Source: Furcasterigmium furcatum
Taxonomy: Eukaryota > Ascomycota > Sordariomycetes > Glomerellales > Plectosphaerellaceae
Assembly (NCBI GenBank): GCA_001599815.1
Contig: BCIA01000004.1
Coordinates: 498,862 to 562,861 of the forward strand
Length of the DNA: 64,000 nucleotides
Direction of reading: 5' to 3'
Every line of letters starts with the position of its first letter. Positions within the stretch are counted from its first letter, which is position 1. Below the pieces are notes generated by a model, which made no database searches, was not told the origin of the DNA, and worked only from the letters and a program-made list of their open reading frames with translations. Both the position numbers and the translations under genes were made by a program. Shown here in pieces: positions 32,803-43,207 of the stretch.

Positions 32803-35589
32803 ATGCCGAACGATAGAGGGCACCGCTACGATGCGGTCCCGCCCATCCCGAGCTACGACGAGGCCATCGCCAACGGAGGCCCGACACAATGGCCGCCCGC
32901 CTCCCCCGCCGACGAGCGCAACCAATCCGAATCTCAATCCCTCCTCTTCTCCAGCGAAAACGCACCTTCATCCTCACGGCGCGGATACCGACGGCCGACG
33001 GTGGAATCAGACGACGAACTCAGCCTGTTAAGCAGCGATGACGACGGCGACGAGAGATACGTGCGCGGCGAGATGCAGGAGCTGGAGATCGGCGAGCCGG
33101 AGAGCGGATCCAGATCAATATGGGGGAAGAGGATACCCTTCTCGCTGAGGCTATCCCGATTCAAATGGAACTGGTTCCCGGGGCTCAGGAGGACGATCCA
33201 GCTCCCCTCCGGCCCGAGCCCCTCGGCGGCAGAAGGCGGCGGCGAAGGCGAGACGACGACGCCGCGGAGACGCTTCACGTGGCCGAAAATCAACTTCGAG
33301 GGCTTCAACGGCAGGACGGTGGCCCTCGTCATTGCCCGGGTCATGGCCATCACCATCGTCCTCGGCTTCCTCTACATCGTCTTCGTCAGCGACGTCTTCG
33401 ACGCCATGGCGAGGCGCTTTGGCACGGGCCTGCGATTCAACCCCGACGAGGTCCGCCGGTGGGTGCAGGGCCACATCGAGCCGAGGGGCATGCAAGCCTG
33501 CGTCCGCATCTACAACGAGTACGCCCATCTGGCAGGCACCGAGGGCGACTACGCCCTGGCGAGGGACATGCAGTCCATGTTCGAGAAGGCCAAGATGGAG
33601 ACCATTCACCTCGAGGAGTTCTACGCGTACCTCAACTACCCCAAGGCCGGCGGGCGCGCCGTGGAGCTGCTCGACGGGGCCGGCAAGACGAAGTGGAAGG
33701 CGCATCTCGAGGAGACGGACCCCCACACCGAGAAGTCGGGCGTGCAGACCAAGGTGTTCCATGCCCTCTCCAAGGCCGGAGACGTCAAGGGCCCCTTGAT
33801 CTACGCCAACTACGGATCTCGGGAGGACTTTGCCGCTCTGAAGGAGAAGGGCGTCGACACAAAGGGCGCCATTGCCCTCGTGCGGTACTACGGCTCGCAG
33901 AGCAATCCCGGTCTCAAGGTCAAGGCGGCCCAGCTCGCGGGTTTCGCCGGATGCCTCATCTACAGCGACCCGGCGGACGACGGGTTCAGAAAGGGAGACG
34001 TGGCACCCAACGGCCGCTTCATGCCTCAAGACGGCGTCCACCGAAGCTCCGTGGCCCTGTCCAACTGGGTCATCGGCGACGTCCTGACCCCCAGCTGGTC
34101 TAGCAAAAAGGCGGGTGCTCCCCGCATGAAGGCCAAGGAGACCCCGGGACTGAATTCGATTCCCAGCCTGCCCCTCTCCTGGAAAGACGCCCAGGTTCTC
34201 CTTCAGTCCCTGAAGGGCAAGGGCTCCAAGGCTCCCAAGGGCTGGCAGGGCGGCGTTCCCGACATCGAGGAGTGGTGGACCGGCAACGAGAAATCCCCTG
34301 TCGTCCGTCTCAAGAACGAGCAGGACGAGGAGGAGAAGCAGCCCATCTGGAACGTCTACAGCAAGATCCAGGGGCTCGAGCAGCGGGAGAAGTCCATCAT
34401 CATCGGCAACCCCCGCGACTCGCTCGCATTCGGCGCGACAGGTCCCCACAGCGGCACGGCCGTCATGGTCGAGCTGGCCCGCGTGTTCGGCCTCTTGATG
34501 GACAAGGGCTGGCGCCCTCTGCGTAACATCGAGTTCATGTCGTGGGACGGGTCAGGGTACAACATGATCGGCTCGACGGAGTACGTGGAGGAAAACGTCG
34601 AGAAGCTGAAGCGCGACGCGTACGCATATATCAACCTCGACGACGCCGTCTGGGGCAACGAGCTCCACGTCTCGGGCTCGCCCGTCTTCCACGGCGCCAT
34701 CGTCCGCGCCATGTCCCACGTCGAGGACCCCGTTCGCAACAAGACCCTGCACCAGCTCTGGCAGGACCGGAACGGCGAGATCGAGAGCCTGAACGACATC
34801 ACCGGCGACTGGGCCGCGTTCCAGAATATGGCCGGCACACACTCCATCCAGCTCGAGTTCCGCGGCGACCCGTACCCCAAGGACTCGAGCTACAACAACT
34901 TCGACTGGGTCGACCGCGTCGGCGACCCGGGCTTCGTGTACCACGGGCTCATGGCCCAGCTCGTCGGCAACCTCGTCCTCGAGCTCGCGGACCGCCCGAT
35001 CGTCCCCTTCGACATCTCGCTCTACACCCAGAAGATGGACGTGTGGGCCGACGAGCTGAACGACTGGCTCAGGGCGAAGATCGAGTCGTCCGACAAGCCC
35101 GCGGACGTGCCCAGCCTCCAGACGGACCAGCTCAAGATCGCTCTGCGCGAGGTCCGGACGGCCGCCAAGACCTTCTCCGAGTGGGAGACCACCTGGGACA
35201 GCGTCGTGCTCTCCAACGGCGGCTGGGAGTCGGCCAGCCTCAACCTCCAGCGCCTCGGCTACAACAACCAGAAGGCCATGTTCGAGACGGCCCTCATCGA
35301 CCCGCGGGACCAAGACGGCGGCGTAAGTCACCCACAACTACTCGTCATGCAGATCCCCCAGCTAACCACCCGCACCCAGATATCCACCGAGCGCAAGCAG
35401 TTCAAGCACAGCATCTTCGGCCCCGCGGCCTGGCCCGGCCCCAACGACGAGTACTTCCCCATGATCCGTGCCGCCGCCGAGGAGGGCGACTGGGCCAAGG
35501 TCGACAAGCGCATCCTCGAGACGTGCAACTGGCTCCGCAACGCGGCGAACATCCTTAACCAGGACTCCGCGTCCATGATAGACGACTAG
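32803..35589 (+). CDS. Transferrin-receptor-like M28 pseudo-peptidase (Tre1/Tre2/Vps70 type)
   Basis: The reading frame is 928 codons long. A 57-nt stop-free intron at 35323-35379 (GTAAGT to CCAG, with GCTAAC branch) reduces the protein to 909 aa. The cytosolic N-tail holds a PY-like VPPIPSYDEAI motif and acidic serine runs. One transmembrane helix lies near residues 170-200 (ALVIARVMAITIVLGFLYIV), then a PA domain, an M28 core and a C-terminal TfR-like dimerisation helix bundle. The core keeps the fold (GNPRDSLAFGATGPHSG, SWDGSGYNMIGSTEY, AYINLDD) but most zinc ligands of glutamate carboxypeptidase II are replaced, so catalysis is unlikely. Yeast Tre1/Tre2 are inactive relatives that recruit the Rsp5 ubiquitin ligase through PY motifs. 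It lies beside vps35, another endosomal sorting gene. Confidence 0.88.
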   Translation: MPNDRGHRYDAVPPIPSYDEAIANGGPTQWPPASPADERNQSESQSLLFSSENAPSSSRRGYRRPTVESDDELSLLSSDDDGDERYVRGEMQELEIGEPESGSRSIWGKRIPFSLRLSRFKWNWFPGLRRTIQLPSGPSPSAAEGGGEGETTTPRRRFTWPKINFEGFNGRTVALVIARVMAITIVLGFLYIVFVSDVFDAMARRFGTGLRFNPDEVRRWVQGHIEPRGMQACVRIYNEYAHLAGTEGDYALARDMQSMFEKAKMETIHLEEFYAYLNYPKAGGRAVELLDGAGKTKWKAHLEETDPHTEKSGVQTKVFHALSKAGDVKGPLIYANYGSREDFAALKEKGVDTKGAIALVRYYGSQSNPGLKVKAAQLAGFAGCLIYSDPADDGFRKGDVAPNGRFMPQDGVHRSSVALSNWVIGDVLTPSWSSKKAGAPRMKAKETPGLNSIPSLPLSWKDAQVLLQSLKGKGSKAPKGWQGGVPDIEEWWTGNEKSPVVRLKNEQDEEEKQPIWNVYSKIQGLEQREKSIIIGNPRDSLAFGATGPHSGTAVMVELARVFGLLMDKGWRPLRNIEFMSWDGSGYNMIGSTEYVEENVEKLKRDAYAYINLDDAVWGNELHVSGSPVFHGAIVRAMSHVEDPVRNKTLHQLWQDRNGEIESLNDITGDWAAFQNMAGTHSIQLEFRGDPYPKDSSYNNFDWVDRVGDPGFVYHGLMAQLVGNLVLELADRPIVPFDISLYTQKMDVWADELNDWLRAKIESSDKPADVPSLQTDQLKIALREVRTAAKTFSEWETTWDSVVLSNGGWESASLNLQRLGYNNQKAMFETALIDPRDQDGGVSHPQLLVMQIPQLTTRTQISTERKQFKHSIFGPAAWPGPNDEYFPMIRAAAEEGDWAKVDKRILETCNWLRNAANILNQDSASMIDD

Positions 35590-36211
35590 CCGCGCGGCCG
35601 GCCCCGGGGGGAACGACGTGTACGTGTGCAAACCGGTGAGAGGGGGCGGGGGCGTGTTCCTTCGGACTAAAGACCAAGAGTACTAGAGAGAGAGCGAGAG
35701 AGCGAGAGAAAGGAGGTGGGGACGTGTACGTGTGGGAATCATCATCACATGCCGTCAACGAGGGCATGAGCGACGCTGCTATTCTGTTTCATTATCTTCT
35801 GCCATACAGCTATTCCATTCGAGTATATGGAACGCACGTTTAAGATTCTCATTCTGTCGTCCAGACAATATCGTCAAATGAGTGACTCCGCCGTCCGCCT
35901 CGGAGAACCGATAATCTGTCACCACATCACGACTCATCACGAAAGCTCCTCCGAAGAAATAGACTAGTGCAGATTTCTGTCCTTGACTTCTGGTGGGTGG
36001 CTGCGCTCAACGAAGAAAGATACAAAATATGTACAGAAGCGGCTCCCTCCCCCAAGCCGCCCGGACGGCGGCCGCCCCCATGCACGCTCCTCTGTAGTGG
36101 TATGAACAAAAACCGACCGCCCGGGTCTCTCGTCGCCGGGGTCTCCTGCGCGGTCACCCCGTCGCCGCTGCCTGCATCCAAAGCGCTCGCTCCCATCTCC
36201 CTACGGCCCGA
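35590..36211. other. Convergent 3' intergenic region with GA-rich microsatellite
   Basis: 622 bp between two converging stops (M28-like and vps35). A purine tract of GAGA/GCGAGA units occupies about 35683-35712. The rest presumably holds both terminators. No gene is supported. Confidence 0.5.
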
Positions 36212-39066
36212 CTATTTCGGGTACAGCACCACGCCCTCGTACTGACGGCCGCGGATGTTCTCGAGGGTCGAGTGGAAGTGGCGCTTGCTGTTCTCTATGG
36301 ACGCCGAGTCCTGCTGGTTGCCGGCCAGGTTCGAGTGGATGAGCTCGATGAGGCCGTTGAGGTACTTTGTCGTCACCTGAGAGAGGGTCAGCGCTGGGGA
36401 AATGAAACAGAAGGGAGAGTAGGTGCTTACAGCCTCGTTCTGCTGGTCGAAGTAGTAGACGTAGCGATCCAGGATCTCGACGAACAGCTCAATAGACGCC
36501 GCCGTCTCCATGCACGAGTCGGCCACGCGGAGGGCCCTCTGCAGGCACTCCAGCACTCTCTTGCCGTCGCGGTAGAGCTTCATCAAGTCAGTGAGTTTTC
36601 CTTCGCGTGGGGGTGGCGCACATACCTCTGTCTCGTCGTTCTCGCCGTTGGCAGTCATCGGGGTCGCCCACCAGAGGTGGCTGGCAAGGTACACGGCGCG
36701 GCACTGGTCCGGCTTCCTCAACAGCTTGCTGCCGTGCTGGGCGCACTTGGTGATGAGGGTGTCGTAGTTCTCCTTGCCGAAATTCCTCGTCTGGTGGAGC
36801 GACGAGGCGATGACGCAGACGGCCTGGAACTGCGCCTTGGAGTCCGAGACGGCCTCCTCGTAGACCGTGAACGCCTGTGCGAAGAACTCGTACGCCACTT
36901 CCTCGAAGCCGGCCTGGTCTGCCGTCTGGCCGGAGGCGCAGAACAGCCGCAGCGCCATCTCGGCCGCTCCGGGCCCGTTGACGCGGGTGTACAGGGTACT
37001 CAGGGCCGAGTGCATAAACTTGAAAAGCGCATTGCTTTGCGTTTCCCAGTTGTCCTCGAAATGCTCCCTCGCCTTCAGCCTTCGTGCAAGCTTCATGCAG
37101 GCTGTGATGAGGGGAGGGGTTGTTGTGCGGATTCTCTCGTTGCCCTCGGAAAGGGCCTTCCTCGCCATCTGCAGCAGCTTGAACTGGGTGTCGTTGTTCT
37201 CGCCGTCGATGAGGTGCACGATGCGCGCCAGCCAGCCCTGCTCCTCGATGGTCTCGTCCGTCTCGACCGGCCGGCGCTGGGCCGCTGGGTAGTTGGATTG
37301 TTGCTGGGAGCCCTCCTTGATGAGGACCTTCAGGACTTCCAGGACGTTCTCCAGCTGGCTCACGGTGGATATCCTGGTCTGGTTACGCAGGAGCGCCCGC
37401 GCAACCTCACCAGCAACCGCTCGCCGTGTGGGATATGACTGTGACTGATACAGGGGGACGTATGTGGGAAGCGATAACGCGGTGAAGAGGGAGACATATC
37501 GGTTGACCGGTGACTGCAACAGCGCCAACAGGCTCTGCTGTGCCTGTTGCGAGTGGAGGTCTGCGTTGTTCGTGTTCTCCCTGACCTTGACGGTCGCGTA
37601 CTCGAGGACCTGGTTGACGTAGTCCAGTCGCTCGGGGTAGATGTTGAGGGCCAGATTTGTCAAGGACGTCAGAAGTGCAATCGTATCCGGGATCGGAAGA
37701 TGCTGCACTTCAACGAGGTTCTTGACCTGGGCGAAGAAGATTTCGTAGAGTTGAACATTTTGAGGGATGCCCTTCTCTGTTGGTGCTTCCTCGGTCTCTT
37801 CGGCGGCATCCTCGGATCCATTCACGGCCGTGCCTTCGGTATCAGCAACAGAAGGCGTAGCATCGTCAGTAGCCGCCGGTGTCTCCTCCTCTGTTGCGGG
37901 CTCGTCGCTGCCGTTCGTCTTGGTCGGCTCGGTAGTCTCGGCATCCTCCGTGGAGGCTTCTGGCTGCGCTTCTGAAGAGGATGGCTCAGGGGGCGCCTCC
38001 TTCGCCAGGTTAATCTTTTCGAGGAGGTTCGCCAGAGCTTCCTCCTCGACCTTTGCTCTGTCCTCGTCGCCTTCGGCCGATGCCTCCCTGTCGGCGTAGT
38101 CGGAGAGTCGGTCCATCAAGCCGGTGACGATGGCCTTGACGTTGACGTGAGGATTCAGGCGAGATACTGCGCCGAGGAACTGGTCGAGTGTGTGGAGGTG
38201 GAACTCGTCGGGGAAAACCTGCGTGATGACCTCGAGGAGGTACTCCTGGGCGAGGACGTCGCGACATTGCACGACCTGCTCGAGAAGCGGCGCGAGGATG
38301 CCGCTCTTGTAGGTCTCCAGATCCACCAATTGGCTAAGGCGGACGATGTTGCTTCCGACGAGCAACTGCAGCTCTTTCCTTTCCCTTGTCCTCTGTTCCC
38401 GCTCTCTTGAGTGGCCCTGGTGCTGGAGGCGGACCCAGAGCTTGTTCATTTCGACGAAATTTGTGAGGATAAAATTAATCGAGTCGGAAAGGTTACCCTC
38501 GGGGCCGTCGCCTTCGCCGGTGGGCAGGTAGTCGCGCGCTTGGCCGGAGAGGTAGTACCGCAGGAAAAGGCCGCGGATGGGGTGCTGCACGCCTCGGCTC
38601 ATGTCCATCATGTCCTTCATAAGCTCCTTGACGGGTGCATCCTCGATGGACATGTAGGCCGTGCCCACGGTGATCATCAGGTACAAACGGGGAACGATGT
38701 TGCCGGCATACTGGACGAGCTCGTAGAGGTCGGCGAGGTGGTTTACGGGGTGGTTCTCGCGGAGGTGGACGGACAGGTACCGCAGGGCGTCAAAGACGGC
38801 CATGTAGAGCTCGTAGTACTGCTTGGGTCCAAGGCTACTCGTTCGAAGTTCGGAGACCAAGGTAGAGCTGGACACAGGACATCAGCTCCGGCGAGATCCT
38901 CGTCATGGGGCCAGGGGAGGGTGACGTACCAGCATTTCAGCGCATCCATCAGCTTCCCTGGCGTGTCCAGGCACTTCCGCATCAATGCGGTCTGCTGGCG
39001 CACGGCGACCAGGGCATCCTCCATGAGGCGGGCCTGGTCCTCGGGCGGTACAGGTGTTGCGGACAT
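36212..39066 (-). CDS. vps35: Vps35, retromer complex core subunit
   Basis: Four exons: 39066-38930, 38867-36626, 36577-36431 and 36376-36212, giving 896 aa with phases closing. The N-terminus (EDQARLMEDALVAVRQQTAL, MRKCLDTPGKLMDALKC) and the PRLYLM motif (NIVPRLYLMITVGTAY), which binds Vps26, are diagnostic. HEAT-like helical repeats continue to the end (ANGENDETE ... VFVEILDRYVYYFDQQNEA-type). An acidic, low-complexity insert of about 80 residues lies near the middle (37760-37990), a fungal-specific loop. Retromer retrieves cargo such as Vps10 from endosomes to the Golgi. Introns 2 and 3 are stop-free in frame and easily missed in annotation. This is a conserved housekeeping gene. Confidence 0.97.
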
Positions 39067-40421
39067 GATGTCGTCGTCGTCGAACCAGCGGGGCAGCGAT
39101 TGGGCGCAATGACGGGTGTTGGCTTATCGCATGGGAAATGGGCGTGTCGGAATCTCGGAAAGGGAAATTGAAAGCTCCGAGCCTGCTGGGGGGTATGTCC
39201 GGCAGCTTGTCGCGGTGTCTGACGGGGTAGCGACGGCAGCAAAGGGGTTCGGATCGTGGGCAGAGGTGAAGTGGGAATCAAACAAGCTGGCGACGAAGAT
39301 GGGGGGAGCTCCAGGTTGACGGCATCCATCAAATCATATCGGGGAAGGTGCCTGGATTGGATTGGCTCCGCCCCGAGACGACGCGTCACGTGGAGCTGGT
39401 GACTAAGCTTTCACCGAGGTGAACAGACAGTATTTGGCACGCCGATGTACCGATGTACTGCCATTGGCGGAGACCAAACGAAGCGTTCCAAATACCTTTG
39501 ACGCCTGCGGACGGAGCTGACGGATGAGAGTCCCAACCGTCTTACTTACATCACCATCTCGACATGACAGCCAGGGAACTCCCTGCGAGGCTCAACCTCT
39601 CCATTCTCTCGGTAGGCATCAATATCCAAGTTTCAAGCTTGCCTTGACAAATGATTTCTGCTTGGCGTGCATTTCTGGTGGTGTCCACACCTTGCGCCCG
39701 CGACTTTCTGCGACCAACATGCATCTCGTTCAGCAGCCTTGATATCGGCAACCGGTCAATTCGAGACAGCCCTCCCAAAACGTCCATTTTGCTGCACCTC
39801 AATACCACCCGGGAATCATGGCTCTCCGGGCCATGCGTCCAACCGGTGGCCCCAACAGAGCTGTCCAAGACCGTCGGAAGCTGATCTCCCGGCCTGCTGA
39901 TTGAGGGCAAATCGTTCTTCCTCTTCGTCTCATTGCTACACCCGCTGTGTTTTGCCCGTTGCACACCCGTGATTTCAGCTCCGAAAGACACCCCCATTGG
40001 CGTTGACTCCATCTCACATCAGCCGGCACTCTCCCTCCATCGTCAGAGCCGGGGCACTTGGCACCTTGAGGGCTGTTCGGGAGCGCATCAAAGACGCAAT
40101 GCCGGGCGTATGGCACAATCAATATGCAGTCCCGCGCCAAAGCGCCCATCATCCAACCATAGGAGTCTTCTGCTATTTTCCGGCATCCGGTTCAGGTTGG
40201 CACACTGACGCTAATTGTCGCAGTTGAGTACCTTTATGGCCGATACATGTGGTCCCCTCGAGTCGAAGGCCGGGGATCTGCAGGGCTTATAAGAATCCCG
40301 CGCAATATCCCCAGACCACGACTCCCTTCTCCCGGCGACTCATCTTACCCTCTCTTTCCTTCGTTCTTTCTCTCTCTCCCCTCTCTCCGCCGTAAAAGAT
40401 CTCCCAAGCCGTTGAGAAGCT
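39067..40421. other. Long divergent intergenic region, no gene recognised
   Basis: 1355 bp between vps35 (-) and the gene at 40422 (+). It should contain both promoters. Frames of up to 153 codons exist on both strands, but none has splice signals or recognisable content. The 40300-40400 part is CT-rich, the leader of the downstream gene. Confidence 0.45.
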
Positions 40422-41372
40422 ATGATCATGGATGAAGCGATGTCAGAACTGCCAGCAGCGGCGGTCAACTCACGCAGCCCGCCACATTTGCTGCGCATCC
40501 CACTCGAGATTCGGGCCATCATCTACAGATTCCTCCTTCAGGACCGCGGCAGAAAGCAGATCAAGATCCGGAACAAGCCCATCCACCACTGCCACACGAC
40601 CGAACAGCGCAAGGTCCTCAAGACCTACCGGCGCACGCCCTACTACGCCCACGATTTCCCCGGCTGGAACTTCAGCCGCAAGTATTTTGAGACGACGTAC
40701 ACCCATGACGAGCTGGACACGCCCATGTCAACCGCTTTCATGGCCGTCAACCGTCAGGTTCACGCCGAAGCGTCGTACATCCTCTACGGCCTGCACAGCT
40801 TCAACTTTGACGCCTCCATCGAAGCGGCTGTGGCGCTGCTCGCCGACCTGACGCCGCCCTCGCGGGATCTGATCCATTCCGTGTCCATTCGGAAGCAGAA
40901 CCCGCTCAGAATGTGCCAGAGCGAGTACTACGAATGGCAGCGGACATGCCGGAGTCTCGCGCAGCTGCCGAACCTCAAGAAACTGAGGATCATCGTCGCC
41001 GGCGGCAAGCCACCCGGCTACAGCGTCGTCGGAATGCCACTGCGGCGCCTCGAGGTGTCGGACTTTCGACTGCTACGGGATGTGCAGCAGACCAGCATGG
41101 AATGGGTCGACAGCCTCAAGAACTTCACCGGCCTGGAGGTGCTGGAGATCCAGGCGGACGTCGTCCACATGCCCAAGCCCGACAACTCGGCGGCCATGCA
41201 GTTTGCCATGTTCTCCATGTCGATCGAGACAACCTTTGCCGACTTCTTGAAGGAGGAGTATGGGCTCCCGGTTGAGATCGTCCCGGCCGCGGCCCCTGCT
41301 AAGCCGATCGCTTGCACTTGTCAGCGCATCGGGCAGATACCTCAGGGCCCAGCCGCGGCGAAAGCTGAGTGA
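40422..41372 (+). CDS. Fungal DUF7730/F-box-like protein of unknown function
   Basis: A single exon of 316 aa; a second in-frame ATG lies two codons on (40428). The start HLLRIPLEIRAIIYRFLL is the short F-box-like helix typical of the large family of fungal proteins with MxLPxEIRxxIYxLLL. The pattern AFMAVNRQVHAEASYILYG (residues about 107-125), followed by leucine-rich segments (LAQLPNLKKLRIIV, GLEVLEIQADVVHM), is characteristic of this group. Function is unknown; some relatives are SCF-type adaptors. The C-terminus is Ala/Pro-rich. Confidence 0.8.
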   Translation: MIMDEAMSELPAAAVNSRSPPHLLRIPLEIRAIIYRFLLQDRGRKQIKIRNKPIHHCHTTEQRKVLKTYRRTPYYAHDFPGWNFSRKYFETTYTHDELDTPMSTAFMAVNRQVHAEASYILYGLHSFNFDASIEAAVALLADLTPPSRDLIHSVSIRKQNPLRMCQSEYYEWQRTCRSLAQLPNLKKLRIIVAGGKPPGYSVVGMPLRRLEVSDFRLLRDVQQTSMEWVDSLKNFTGLEVLEIQADVVHMPKPDNSAAMQFAMFSMSIETTFADFLKEEYGLPVEIVPAAAPAKPIACTCQRIGQIPQGPAAAKAE

Positions 41373-41700
41373 GAATCAAACTCCTTTCATTATGAGGATT
41401 GAATGACGCTCGAGGCTGCAGTGACCCCTCAGCAGGCTCAGCTGAATGGTCTTAAGCAGCGTCCGTCGTCATTGGGCGCGGGCTTCTGTCCCTCACCACC
41501 TCACTTGATCGTGACGTCAAGTCAAGTCATACCCCTTTCAATTCAGAGAAATGTCACCTTCATCTCAAAACATCTCAGATTCGGCGGCTCATTCAAGTTT
41601 TCAACCACTTCATCTTCCACGTCACAGTCACCTTGGTCATTCAACCGGACACGATATTCTCACACCGCTGAGAGACCAACTCAACTCTTATACCGCCACC
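41373..41700. promoter_or_regulatory. GFA gene upstream region
   Basis: 328 bp between same-strand genes with CA/TC-rich sequence and no supported frame. It carries the promoter and leader of the next gene. Confidence 0.35.
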
Positions 41701-42358
41701 ATGCCGGAAACTCTCTCCGGGCGATGCGTTTGTGGCAAGGTCCAGTTCTCCATCCAGCTGGGCCCAGCAGACGACGCGCGAACGACCTTATGTCACTGTA
41801 CAAGCTGCAAGCGGGCGTTCGGGACCAACTATGGCCTCACGACCAAGGTACAGCGCCCTTTCTCGTTCTTGAACCTCTAATATTTATTCAGCATGTCCTC
41901 AGGTCCCACTACCCTCGTTTGAAATTACTCGCGGTCAGACGAAGAAGTATAAGCAGGACAACGGAGTGACGCGCGAGTTCTGTTCGGACTGCGGCGCCTA
42001 CATCTGCGAATATGGGGTGAGTCCGATAAACCCAGAGACCTCCCGCCACGGCGGCTCACAGTATCCCAGGAACAAGCAGCAGATCAGTTTCGATACGTAC
42101 CATGGGGGGCCTTCGACGAGAGGGAGAAGGTGCCCCCGAAGGGAGAATTCTTCTGCTCTCAGCGCGAGAAGTGGATGCCGGAGATTCAAGGTAAGCACAT
42201 CTTGCGCCACCTGGTTGTTGAACCACCTGCCGGTTGCGTTTCCTGCTTGTTGAGTCACATGATTGTTGTGTTACCTGCTCGTTGCGTTAGTTACCTGCTA
42301 GTTGACTCACCCGCTGACAAGCCCAGGGACGTTCCACAAGCAGGAGATCAGAGAATGA
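41701..42358 (+). CDS. GFA / CENP-V fold zinc protein (formaldehyde-activating-like)
   Basis: Four exons: 41701-41847, 41903-42016, 42070-42190 and 42327-42358, giving 137 aa with phases closing. Zinc ligands are visible as GRCVCGKVQF, LCHCTSCKRAFGTNYG and EFCSDCGAYI. A conserved-type C-terminal stretch (FRYVPWGAFDE, EFFCSQREKWMP) follows. This fold includes bacterial glutathione-formaldehyde adduct enzymes and CENP-V; fungal copies are mostly uncharacterised. The last intron (42191-42326) is 136 nt, more than twice the local norm, and is built from short repeats. The final exon codes for only about ten residues. Confidence 0.85.
42191..42326 (+). repeat. Repeat-expanded intron with five CCTG(C)-NN-GTTG units
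   Basis: The intron holds five imperfect copies of an 11-bp motif of form CCTGCYNGTTG, near 42212, 42227, 42249, 42276 and 42294. They alternate with GCGTT and AGTCAC/ACTCAC spacers, giving a longer two-unit periodicity. Donor (GTAAGC) and acceptor (GCCCAG, with CTGAC branch) are intact. Confidence 0.7.
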
Positions 42359-43207
42359 TGGCATGGGAGGTATGCTTTTTTTCCGCGTAAGTCCATTTGG
42401 CCATGCAAGCCCAGGTTCACTATAGCGACGTATATCTGGATGCGGCATGCGGCGCGAGGGCCGGAGGTACAGCACATATGGCCGGGTTTGTCGCGTTTTC
42501 CTTCGCGGTGTTGTCGGGTACGATCAGGACGATCGAGCAGCGTCCCGAATCCTGCGAGCCATTGTCTTGAATCGATGAACGTGGCGTTTGTCTTTGCGGA
42601 TGTACCGTTCGTGGCGGCGTCGGGACTGGACGCGAGGGTCGGGTATCCGTACGGGAACCTGACCAAGAGGTCGGCCCGGAGCTGCGCCGTCCCACGTGAT
42701 TCTATATTAGTGAGCGGTAGGGAAGTTATAATAGGCTCGTCTTACTTAAACTAGACGTCGATAACCTCTTCAGCCGCAGAGAAAAAATCCTCCAGGACCG
42801 AAGATTGTTGATCTGTGTTGCCGACCAGATGAGTTGCCCCTCGATTTTCTCGATTTAAGAAAGAGGCTATCTCGATTTTTTGAGATTGAGAGCGAGGCCA
42901 TGTCGATTTTGCGAGGTTCAGAGGGAGTCAGTCTGAAATTTCTGAGGTTCGATCTGAAGTCAGACTTACTGGTCGAACCCTCTCAGGGTATCATGTCCAA
43001 GCCACTCAAACTTTCTTGACACTAGATTTGTTGACTCGGGTGCCTTGATCCGTAGCCCTCGAACGTATAACAGTCTGTGGCGCCCCAGAAAAACAAGTAC
43101 CTGGGATCTGCCCGAACATCTCTTCGCCAGTACGCACCAACCGAGGCCGGCAGCTGAGAATCGTAGGTCGACAAACGTTCAACTCACAGCGAAACGTCAT
43201 TGAAGAA
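42359..43207. other. Gene-poor AT-rich interval with short direct repeats
   Basis: 849 bp. The part 42700-43010 is visibly AT-richer than its surroundings and contains three TCGATTTT copies (about 42839, 42871 and 42902) embedded in GAG/AGAG-rich sequence. No intact frame is supported. It could be decayed mobile DNA, but I see no terminal repeats. Confidence 0.4.

Noticed and set aside
33151..34449. 432-codon open frame antisense to the M28-like gene
   Set aside because: Same GC3 mirror effect; no recognisable domain and no splice signals.
39551..40152. Minus-strand frames of 117-153 codons between vps35 and the gene at 40422
   Set aside because: Composition and overlapping phases look random; no conserved motif or intron signals.
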